Shown here: in pieces, positions 7,458-16,500 of the stretch | Position numbering within the stretch: the stretch's first letter is position 1 | Layout: every line of letters begins with the position of its first letter | Source of the DNA: a virus | Reading direction: 5' to 3' (one strand) | Virus record (IMG/VR): IMGVR_UViG_3300009428_000020 | Span: 1 to 38,528 of that record | DNA: 38,528 bases | Translations under genes and position numbers: made by a program | The notes under the pieces: model-generated | What the model was told of the DNA's origin: nothing | Database searches by the model: none | What the model saw: the letters and a program-made list of their open reading frames with translations, nothing else

Positions 7458-8204
7458 ATGAGCATTGGTAATAAAAATATTGTCCTAGTTATGGGCAAGC
7501 CTAATATGGGCAAATCAGCTTCGCTGATGAAAATGAAGAATCAGGACAAGATGATTTATCTGAATACTGATTTAAAAGAACTGCCGTTTGCTGATAATTT
7601 TATTAGCAATATTGAGGTAGCCGACGCTAATGATGTGCTGGGTTATATCGAGCAGATTGAGTCAGCGGAAAAAGTTGAAGGTGCAGTATTAGATACTATT
7701 ACGTTTCTAATGTCGATGTATGAACGCCAGTATGTCGCCAACGCAACTAATGGACAAAAAGCATGGGGAGATTACGGAAACTTTTATCGTGAGTTTATTC
7801 ATGCAATCAAATCCGGAACTAAAGATTATGCCATTTTGGCACATGAAGAGTCCTTCCTAAACGAGCAATCACACCAGATGGAGTCTAAAGTTCCTGTAAA
7901 AGGTTCAGTAGGCAAAACTGGCGTGGAGGCAGACTTCACCACCATCTTAGCTGCTAAGCAGATGCCTGTCAGTAAACTGGAAGAGCACGCCAACGATCTT
8001 CTTCACATCACAGACGAAGAGCGTGAAGATGGGCTGAAATACGTCTTCTGTACGCGGGTTACAAAAGAAACTGCAGGCGAGAAGATGCGCTCAGCTATTG
8101 GTTTATGGGACCGCAAGGAACTGTATATCGATAATGACCTTGAGCAAGTATTCCAGCGTTTGCGTGACTATTACCGTACAGGCAAAAAGCAGGAGGCAGC
8201 GTGA
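7458..8204 (+). CDS. RecA-like AAA_24 / Sak4-like ATPase
   Basis: 248 aa from ATG 7458; AGAGGA seven bases upstream decides the start over a TTG one codon earlier. The Walker A box is GKPNMGKS at residues 13-20, close to the N-terminus, and the Walker B-like strand is GAVLDT with D79. The layout (short N-terminal Walker A, MIYLNTD strand, long acidic/helical middle) resembles the phage AAA_24/Sak4 family. Members of that family promote single-strand annealing or recombination together with phage ssDNA-binding proteins. An ssDNA-binding-like gene and a RuvC-like resolvase sit just downstream, which supports a recombination/replication module. Its stop overlaps the GTG start of the MazG-like gene. 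Confidence 0.75.
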   Translation: MSIGNKNIVLVMGKPNMGKSASLMKMKNQDKMIYLNTDLKELPFADNFISNIEVADANDVLGYIEQIESAEKVEGAVLDTITFLMSMYERQYVANATNGQKAWGDYGNFYREFIHAIKSGTKDYAILAHEESFLNEQSHQMESKVPVKGSVGKTGVEADFTTILAAKQMPVSKLEEHANDLLHITDEEREDGLKYVFCTRVTKETAGEKMRSAIGLWDRKELYIDNDLEQVFQRLRDYYRTGKKQEAA

Positions 8205-8686
8205 GCATTACCCATCCAGAAATGGTCGCTAAGCTCGTTAAGCCCGGTGACCAAATTGCGCGTGAAATGACAAAAAAGGACCTTCAAACGCTTACTGGTT
8301 ATTGCGCGCAGCTAATCTTGGCTGGTTACAGTTTAGATAGCGTTAAAAAGCGCATTATTTATCGCCAAAACAATCAAGACACCGGACGTAAGCAGGCAGA
8401 GATTGAAGGCACACAAGCTCACCTCCTCCACATGGCAGTGGGCATAGCTGGCGAAGCAGCAGAACTACTCGATGCAGTTGTTAAATATGTTGAAGGTGAC
8501 CGCCTCGATATCGACAACTGTATCGAAGAGTTGGGTGACATAGAGTTTTACATGGAAGGTTTCCGTGATGCTTTAAGTTTTACCCGCAAAAATATTCTCG
8601 ATGCCAATATCGAGAAACTATCTGTCCGTTATGACGGACTTAACTATAGCGATCAAGCAGCACAAGATCGCGCCGATAAACAATAA
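8201..8686 (+). CDS. MazG-like nucleotide pyrophosphohydrolase
   Basis: 161 aa, with start GTG 8201 supported by AGGAGG at 8191-8196; GTGA overlaps the previous stop, so translation is coupled. The all-alpha NTP-pyrophosphohydrolase signature is visible: E85-x-x-E88 (GEAAEL) and E110-x-x-D113 (EELGDIEFY), which bind Mg in MazG/dUTPase-like enzymes. Such phage enzymes hydrolyse NTPs or dNTPs to monophosphates, and are thought to adjust nucleotide or alarmone pools in infected cells. The first 60 residues are a helical extension not needed for the core fold. Substrate cannot be told from sequence. Confidence 0.8.
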   Translation: MSITHPEMVAKLVKPGDQIAREMTKKDLQTLTGYCAQLILAGYSLDSVKKRIIYRQNNQDTGRKQAEIEGTQAHLLHMAVGIAGEAAELLDAVVKYVEGDRLDIDNCIEELGDIEFYMEGFRDALSFTRKNILDANIEKLSVRYDGLNYSDQAAQDRADKQ

Positions 8687-8696
8687 GGAGCCTATT

Positions 8697-9443
8697 ATGG
8701 GTGCATTTGCAAAGTTAAAAGACGATACGTCAATCCAAGAAGAAAAAGATGTTTTAGGTGGGGGAAGTAAGTTTGGTCCCGTTGCTTCAGACACTTATAA
8801 CACAACTATTAGCATGATCTATACCCGCACAACCGCTAACGGTGCACGCTATGTCTGCATGACACTTAAAACAGCAGAAGGTCGTGAAATCCGCGTAGAA
8901 GACATGCTAGTTAACTCCGGCAATGCTAAAGGTAATAAGCATTACTACGAAACCAAAGCAGGTGAACGCCGTTACCACAAAGGCTATACCCTGGTAAACC
9001 ACCTAGCAATGTTAACCGCTGAAAAGCACTTAGCTGAACTAGATACCGAAGAAAAAGTCATTAAGCTTTGGAACTTCAAAAGCCGTTCAGAAGAACCAAC
9101 TAAGGTTCCAGTAATTGCTGAGTTGCTAGACAAGCCAATTACAGCAGCCATCTTTAATAAAATTGAAGATAAAACTGCTTACGATGAAGCTTCAGGCAAC
9201 TATCTGGTTACGGGCGAAACTCGTACTTTTAACGAAGTAGATAAGTTCTTTCGTGCTTCTGACAACATGACTGTTTCCGAGCTAAAAGCTGGTGCTGACA
9301 CCGCTACTTTCTACAATACGTGGAAAGCAAAGTGGGAAGGCAAAGTACGCGACTTTTCCTCTAAGGACGCTAAAGCAACTAGTGCGAAAGCATTTGGTAA
9401 AGCAGCAACGCCTACTCCTGAAAAATCGATCTTTGCCGCTTAA
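8697..9443 (+). CDS. Probable ssDNA-binding protein
   Basis: 248 aa from ATG 8697, preceded by AAGGAG directly after the previous stop. The same frame is open further upstream inside the MazG-like gene, but no ribosome site supports a longer form. The protein is rich in Lys, Glu and Thr and ends in a flexible Lys/Ala/Pro-rich tail finishing SIFAA. Its central YVCMTLKTAEGREIRVEDML and RRYHKGYTLVNHLAML stretches look like OB-type beta strands of phage ssDNA-binding proteins (from memory of related podovirus proteins). It lies between a Sak4-like ATPase and a RuvC-like resolvase, the usual place. No single diagnostic motif is present, so the call is a family resemblance plus context. Confidence 0.6.
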   Translation: MGAFAKLKDDTSIQEEKDVLGGGSKFGPVASDTYNTTISMIYTRTTANGARYVCMTLKTAEGREIRVEDMLVNSGNAKGNKHYYETKAGERRYHKGYTLVNHLAMLTAEKHLAELDTEEKVIKLWNFKSRSEEPTKVPVIAELLDKPITAAIFNKIEDKTAYDEASGNYLVTGETRTFNEVDKFFRASDNMTVSELKAGADTATFYNTWKAKWEGKVRDFSSKDAKATSAKAFGKAATPTPEKSIFAA

Positions 9444-10012
9444 TGGCGAATATTACTGTAGCAGGTTTTGACCCCAGCCTGAGAAATTGGGGTTATTGTA
9501 TAGGTAATTACTGCACAGAGTCTAAGGCACTTACTATCGGGGATATAGGGGTCATTTGCCCAAATGTTCCTACCGGTAAACAAATTAGACAAAACAGTAA
9601 AGACCTGGTCTCCGCTCAAGCCTTATACGAAAAAGCCTTTACCCTTGCCATGGGAGTGCAGGCACTTTTTGTAGAGGTGCCTCACGGTTCCCAGTCCTCA
9701 CGGGCAACTGTCTCCTATGCCGTTTGCGTAGGGGTACTGGGTTCAATGCGGGCGAGCGGAAGACCTTTTTATGAATTAACCGCTAACGAAGTTAAGTTAG
9801 CAACAGGATTGCCTAAAACAGCTTCAAAACAAGCAATGATCGACTGGGCAACGAGTAAGTACCCTAATGCTGCTTGGCCTACATATAATAAAAACGGCAA
9901 GACACTAGTTACCGCAGCAAAGGCAGAACACATAGCCGACTCGATCGCCACCATTCATGCGGGACTCCAGTTACAAGAGTTCCAATCACTCATAGCAATG
10001 ACAACACATTAA
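9443..10012 (+). CDS. RuvC-like Holliday-junction resolvase
   Basis: 189 aa; ATG 9443 overlaps the upstream stop as TAATG, so translation is coupled. The RNase H/RuvC fold residues are visible: D10 in VAGFDPSLRNWG, E78 in ALFVEVPHGS, and the C-terminal helix AEHIADSIA with H163 and D166. These form the two-metal site that nicks four-way DNA junctions. In phages such enzymes resolve branched replication intermediates before packaging. The gene is intact and close to cellular RuvC length (about 170 aa). Confidence 0.85.
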   Translation: MANITVAGFDPSLRNWGYCIGNYCTESKALTIGDIGVICPNVPTGKQIRQNSKDLVSAQALYEKAFTLAMGVQALFVEVPHGSQSSRATVSYAVCVGVLGSMRASGRPFYELTANEVKLATGLPKTASKQAMIDWATSKYPNAAWPTYNKNGKTLVTAAKAEHIADSIATIHAGLQLQEFQSLIAMTTH

Positions 10013-10021
10013 GGAATTTTT

Positions 10022-10330
10022 ATGCATATTATAATCAAGCAAGCAGAGCTTGAGGCCGCCGTACGTCAGTACGTTAGCGGGCTTGGCATCACTGCGCCCA
10101 TTAACTCAGTATCGTTTACAGCAAAGCGCGGTGACGATGGTATTATCGCAGAAGTTGATGTGGGGGCTTCTCAGGCGTCCAGCGCATCAGCAGAAGCAAC
10201 TTCCCCTGTAGCTCTCGTAGAAGGAGGAACAGAAACTATATCGGCCGATAGCGGCTTTAGCAGTAATACCTCTTTAACTGAAGAAGGAGACAGCGATGTT
10301 TCTGAAAAATCTTCTATCTTCGGCGGATAG
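10022..10330 (+). CDS. Hypothetical protein, 102 aa, acidic Ser-rich tail
   Basis: Starts at ATG 10022 with AAGGAA upstream. Residues 1-50 look folded (an MHIIIKQAELEAAVRQYV helix and a VSFTAKRGDDGIIAEVDVG strand pair). The remaining half is low-complexity Ser/Ala/Glu/Thr and ends in SSIFGG. I do not recognise the family. The ending, a hydrophobic residue and small residues after an acidic tail, is reminiscent of ssDNA-binding-protein tails, but this is only a resemblance. Its 3' end overlaps the next gene by 35 bp. Confidence 0.6.
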   Translation: MHIIIKQAELEAAVRQYVSGLGITAPINSVSFTAKRGDDGIIAEVDVGASQASSASAEATSPVALVEGGTETISADSGFSSNTSLTEEGDSDVSEKSSIFGG

Positions 10331-10526
10331 GTATTTTCGAGGCCTTTTGATCACGATAGGGGGCGCAGTAGCCTTTTTAGTGGCAGCAGTAATAATAATA
10401 ATAACACTGCTGATCACTTCCCTATCGGGGATCATTACCTCGCTATTTACTTTTATCATGCTCGTTGCTTTGTTTATAGGAGCTTGTATTGCTGACTTGC
10501 TCCCCAATAAAAAAGACAAGCCATAG
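10296..10526 (+). CDS. Small membrane protein with two transmembrane segments (holin candidate)
   Basis: 76 aa, ATG 10296, with AAGGAG six bases upstream inside the preceding gene. Residues about 17-41 and 47-68 are long uninterrupted hydrophobic stretches. The N-terminal 16 residues carry Lys/Arg and the C-terminus ends NKKDKP. Size, two membrane helices and a charged tail are those of a class II holin, and it is the last gene of the plus block. No endolysin gene lies beside it, so the lysis role is only a suggestion; it might instead be a superinfection or membrane-modifying protein. Confidence 0.6.
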   Translation: MFLKNLLSSADRYFRGLLITIGGAVAFLVAAVIIIITLLITSLSGIITSLFTFIMLVALFIGACIADLLPNKKDKP

Positions 10527-10527
10527 A

Positions 10528-10545
10528 AAGCCCCGCAAGGGGCTT
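10528..10545. terminator. Convergent (bidirectional) terminator
   Basis: AAGCCCC (10528-10534), loop GCAA, GGGGCTT (10539-10545): a 7-bp stem with a stable GNRA-type tetraloop. It lies exactly where plus-strand genes (ending 10526) and minus-strand genes (ending 10544) meet. T-rich bases follow on both strands (TTATT on plus, TTTCT on minus), so it can stop transcription from both sides. Confidence 0.8.
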
Positions 10546-13500
10546 ATTCACCTATCCCTAATATCTCTGTCAGAGCATTAACTGGCAGTATCTCAGCAAC
10601 TGCCTCAGGCAGTTGTAACGCCCCACTTCCCACATTTACTGGCCAATGGTCCACAACAGATGAATCCAGTATGTCTGAAACATTAAAGACGTAATCACCT
10701 AAAGCCAGCACGCCAACAGCCCTAGCAGGGTTACGTTTCACGAGCTGTACGATTACCGTCTGAATCCTCACGTAGTACTTAGTAAACCACAACAAACCTT
10801 TATCATTCGCGTACTGAATGCCCTTATGCGTGGGTACGTTATACGAAACAAATGCTTTTCTTGCTTCACGCAATGCAGCTTCTTTAGACATTGGCTTTTT
10901 AGCTTCTTTAGTCAGGTACTCATACATCACATAACGTGAGGTAAAATCACTAAAAGTAGTGGCTTTGTTCATTACTTTATACAAAGTAGTATCGTGAGTT
11001 AAAAACAAGCGCTTAGCCCCAGACTTAACCCAAGGCGGCAACTTCGCAGTCTTCTCATCTGACCATCGGGCTAACTTACTGCTGTAAGAATACGGGTCTT
11101 CTTCTTGGGAGATATCCTCTACTAGCGTACTGTACATACCGTCATCCATTAAATCTTTGACGGGACTATTTTCAATTTCCGTATTAAGCTGAATTATACG
11201 CTGACGCGCAGCATCAGCAGTAATAGGCTTTTTATCCATATCTAGCACTGTATTTGTACCAATAGCTAATTGCTGATTGAGATGAAAAAGCTCTCTCTCA
11301 TGTTCGAGGTAATCCATCGTAAAACCATAGGCTTCAACTTTTTTCTTTGCAATATAATTTACTGGTGCGCCCACCAACATTAACACTGAGGCGTTAGATA
11401 ACTCATTCCCCATTAAAGTAAACCCAGTCTTAATTACCAGGGCATCTTTAATGATTTTGACTGCTTCATCCCACATGGCTCCGCCTTGTGACATCCGAAG
11501 AGCTGCCTGCTTACCTAACGGAACAACTTTGCCGTTACGTATTGTAGGGATTAGATTTTCAGCCAAGCCTACAAATAACTTAGTCATCAAGTCCCGTTCT
11601 TCAGGAATAGTGTCAAACAATGACGCGAGCGTGAACTTGCGATACCCAAACATCATACTGTATGACTGATTATGAATACGAATCGTATCCGTACCAAACT
11701 TCTGACGAATATACGCCTTGGCTTCATCTGGGAGCGTGTTATAGCGATCTCTAATCTCTGGATCGGGAGATTCAGGGCCGAATTGTATAAATGCGTTAGG
11801 TTCTTTAGCAAACTTTTGCTGATACTCTTCGTAAATTGCATCGATACCCCTTTTGTTAGTTATCGGCGTCTGTACCTTATTGAGTGTACTAGCGGCTATA
11901 GTGCCCATTATCTTGTCTACTTGGTTGGTAGGGTTCAACAAAGCACGCTTAGTGTCTAACGACATCATATAGCGGTAATTAACGGCATCGCCTTTGTGAT
12001 CAATAATCGGAACAGTATAAGTTTCTTTGACTTTAGTTGGGTCAAAAGCTTCCCCATTTTTAAACATAGCAGCAATCCCGGCATCGATCTTATCCGTAGA
12101 TTTCTTGTTCATTATCTTGGCGAAGGGATTAACCTCACCATCGACTATGTTAACCTGGCTGCCGCTGTTCAAAGCGTGCCCCCGGCTTTTCTTGGCGGCA
12201 GTAGAAAGAGACCCGCTAACGGTTTCAGCAAGCGCCCTATCTTTTATACGGTATAAATTACGGTTTTCCAAAGTAAAGTCGTTAGCGGCTTTATCCAGTT
12301 TGCCTACCATTTCATAGCCACTATCGATCATGTAATCATGTTTGGCGGCATCTTCGCCAATTACATCGATATAAGGATCATTGATGTCCTTGATATAGCC
12401 CTTAATCATGCTAACTGGGTTACCGTCAAACAGGTGTTTCTTGGCAGATACTTGCATCTCACGGTGGAGTAATAACAACAACTCAACCCCGTTGCCTTTG
12501 TCTTCGCGGTTTATTTCGTCCCGCAAAATTTGAGAGCCTATTTGCCGGACCGGCATAGGCGTATATTTAAGCGCGTACAGGCTAATTAAAGGTTCTAAGG
12601 CGGTAGCAACCGAATCGCCATAAACAGCCCGAGAACGGCTTAATTTGCTCTTTGTGTTGGCTTTGAAGGCTATATTGTGGGTATTCATCATTAGACTAGG
12701 CACAATGACCTTATTTGTCGCCATGTGATAGGCAAGAGCTTTAGCAGAGGTCAAATAATAATCAATATCTCTGTTACCTGCGACGCCCTTGAACGCATTA
12801 ACGGTGTTGAGAATTTCTTTCTCCAATAATGCAGGGTCTGTAAGCATCTGCTCTATCTGGCTTAAGTCATACAAGCCCAATAACGCTTGAGCATCTGTAC
12901 GAACAAACACATCGGTAAGGCTGGACGATTCTTGCTCAGACATTTTTCGGAGGAAGCGGTTCTTTACCAAAGTAGCAGTATTATCCAGTGTCTTCATCAC
13001 ACTTCTCTGCGCTGCATCGGCGGCATTAAGCAGTTGATAGCGCCAAGAGTTTTCTTCTGTCTCGCCTTTGGCTTCGTTGACTAAATCCATGCCTATCCCT
13101 AGTCGCCCAGTAACCATGCGGTTGCGTACTTTATCCAACGCCTTAACAAAATCTTCCACCTGTTCAGAGGCTACAATGTTAACTGCCATACCGGCTGTTT
13201 GGACAAGGGTAGAACCAGACTTAGTAAAAAAAGCTGATTCAGTCGTTTTCTTAATGCCTTCACGGACGGCTGTGGCTAGTTTTTCGCCAGTCGCATCGGC
13301 TAAGTCACTAATAGGGCTGCGACTCGAATAAATGGCCGATTTACGGCGGTTTTCCGCAGTAGCCAAATCAGTGACCATCCGAATAATACTCACGCTGGCA
13401 GATTCACCTGCGTAGGTACGCGTCATTAAGCGGTTGAGGTAAGCCACCATTTTGTCGATAAAAAGCTTAAGCGACTCAGCTAAATTCATGCCTCTACGTG

Positions 13501-16500
13501 TACGACTATCAATGGCTTTCTTCTGATCATTGAGTATTTGCGTCAGAGGTGAATACACCATTGCAGCTGCAGCAAAGCGGCTCAAGTAATCAGCAGAATT
13601 GCCCTTAGCGCCTGTTGTCGAGAAAATAGCGGCATATTCGTCTTTGCTTAGCTTTGCTTTTATATCTGGGTTTTTTCTAGCCTGGTCATAAATCGACATT
13701 AGCTCTTTACGGCGAACTGCTGAGTTCTGTAACGAGCCTCGAATAGCAATCTCTAACGATTCCAGTACAAACTCTTCTTGATGCGATAACTGTAACCTCG
13801 CTGAAACCAGTGAACTAAAGGGTGTATGCCCTGTGGCTTTAGCGTGAAGATACACTTCCTCTGCGGTCGCTGGAGAGTTATTTGCTATCTCGGCCTTAAT
13901 GGGACCTTCGGCACCGTATACGGCATAAACCACGCTAGACAGGATACCCTGCAGCTGTTCCACCCGTTTTGCGCTATGCGGGGTAGCTTGGGTTTTGCCC
14001 AACGCATCCAATACTTGTGCTGAAGTAAAAGTTCTTGCGTCGTTTGATTCCATTTTAAACCTGCGGGCCTTTTGCGCCTTGCCCTCCGGGCGAGCGCTCT
14101 GGCCCAGCAGTTGAAAAGTATTGTGTATGGTTAGTTCCAAAGCTGTTCTTGTTTCAGCATTCTTTTTCGTATTCGGTAAAACCAGATCCACTAACAATTT
14201 CACAAAGCGTTTTAAGGCCGTGGCCATTTCTTGGAAACGCCCGGTCGTATTTTCGACAATCTGCCCTTCTACTTGAATACCCGCCATGTGTTTCTGGAAG
14301 GCAGGATTGGTCATGCCCCAACTAATGAACTCGTGAAGATCTTTTAAGGCTTCTTTGAACTCGCCGTTTTGGGTGCCGTCTTTAACAATATTATATAAAC
14401 CATTAAGGTCATCGATGATTGCCTTGTTTTCTGGAGAGAGTTTTTTCCCTTCTTCCCAGTCAGCAATAGTGTGAGCCACGGCAGCGTGTGTCAGTTCATG
14501 AGCCAGCAGTTCCCCAGTAATACCTGAGTGTACAAAGTCAGGGCTTTTGATGTTTACGGAATCCCCACCAGGATCTATTGAGTACCACCCACGGGCAGTT
14601 TTAAGGCCTTTATCCCGAGAGTTAAACTCAGACTGCGGAGTAATGTATTTGACGGGAATTTGCTCGCTAACATGCGTGCTTAAAGTTTGTAATAACTTGC
14701 CTAAGTACGCGTTGGTTTTGCCTACCTGTTTTGCGGCCTGTCTAGCTAACTGTTTTGCGTTGCCTTTGCGTTGTGCTATGGTTTCTACCAGTTTCACTAA
14801 GTCAGGGTCAGACGGTACACCCGGTGTACCCACTCTACCCCACTCAGTATTAGTTTCGGCTTGCTCAGGCGTAACTCGAGTAGGTACAGGCGTAGATTCT
14901 GTTGCGTCGTCTTTATCAGCGATAGGTGGTACTGCAGCCAGTGCATCACTATTGGTATTCTCAACAAAGCGCGTTTCAAGAAACCCTTCGATGCGTTTTT
15001 GTTCCGCCGCTAAGTTTTTCTTGTCTTGCTCCGTAACAACATAGCTACCGGCACCTTCACCGTTTTTATCGATGGGGGGAAACGCATACTGATCTACTAC
15101 TGTGACCTCTTGAAGAAACTTTAACTTAGACACAGTTGCCTCCGCCGCTTCTTTGGTCCATGCTCCCTCCATTTCTTTAGTGATGGGTACGTTAGCTTCT
15201 TTGAATTTAAAAGTATTTGGATTGAATTCCCATACTTTTATAGTCGCGCTATTAATTGCTTCACTTAACCCTTCGTACTGTCCGCTCAGTTTATCTCCAG
15301 CCAAAAAAGAACGATTAAGTGCGCTCGTCATTTCCATTGGGAGCGAGTAGCCTGCTAGCATCCTAAAAGTGTTTCGATTAAGAGTGGTAGCAGTGTCTAC
15401 CATTTGGCCAACACCGGTGCCTGCCGCATCATGTACGTTAAGTACCGGTTGCTCTGCTACAGTTAGTGTCATAATGGCACTTTCTGTGGCGTGGGTTGCG
15501 CCGATAACAGGCCCTGCCCCAGGCTCAGTTAACGCTATACGTTTACCTGTCGTGGTATAGTATTTTTTACTGGTAGGTGACTGTTGGCCCACTTTAATTA
15601 ATTTTCCTGGTACACCTGGAACAGCTGCGGAGGCATAAGCGTGCTCAGCTTCTGTCCCTACAGCGGTAGTATATGCATGTTTACCTAGATAGATCCCAGC
15701 TGAAATATCTCCGGATAACCGAGATAATGGCGTATGCATGGTAGGTTGAAGCGGGCTCAAAATATCTTCGATTCTTTTTACCGTTTCTGGAGGCAATGCT
15801 TGTAGGGCTACGTCTATCTTAGGAGCAGACTTTTCTTTATGGTATTTTTTAGAAGGGATGCTTCCATCTTTAATACCCTTTTTATAAAAATCCTTAACCA
15901 GAAATTCATAAGCGGCGTTATAGCGTGCCCAAGCAGCTTGCGCCACTTGGTTTAACGTATTACGGGTGCTAAGAAACGATTCAAAACGATTATTTAAAGT
16001 ATCTTTCATCGCAACGCCTATAGAATTGCTAAACGCTTTAAGTATGGCTGCTTCTTCGGTTGACGATAAATCAAGATTCCACGGATTTCTTGGTACTCGT
16101 ACAAGCTGGGTTTTTCCGCTAGGATCTGCCACCTTATTGAGGTTGTTAATCAGGCTTTCTGCAGTAGCATAGTTACCTTCTTGCAACGCTTTCTCGTACT
16201 TGTCATAAAATGTTTCTAGAAAAGACGCTCCCATGCTGTTAATTGCTTTGTTTAAACCAGAACCAAAAATAAGTGCAGTTAAAGGCTGCTTAACAAAACT
16301 TCTGGTGGATTTTGGGTCAGAGCCGACAATAGAGAGAACTGCATGCGCTCTCTGAGATTCTTCAACAGCAAGAAGCCCGGTATTGTTTACCATGCTTTCT
16401 GCTACTTGCTCATACAGGTCTTTCTTATTTTGAGCTTTACGGTCAGCAATACTGCTATCGTTGCCGTCACCAAAAAATCCAAAAGCCTCTGCTTGTTCGA

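Noticed and set aside
8601-8696. A longer start for the ssDNA-binding-like gene inside the MazG-like gene
   Set aside because: AAGGAG is placed for ATG 8697, and the extra 32 residues look like out-of-frame MazG coding sequence.
14547-15044. 165-codon plus-strand open frame opposite the giant gene
   Set aside because: It lies antisense to the continuous polymerase/zincin coding sequence, has Ser/Cys/Leu-rich shadow composition and no ribosome site. The same holds for other long plus frames at 18780-19337, 20457-20846 and 21231-21836.
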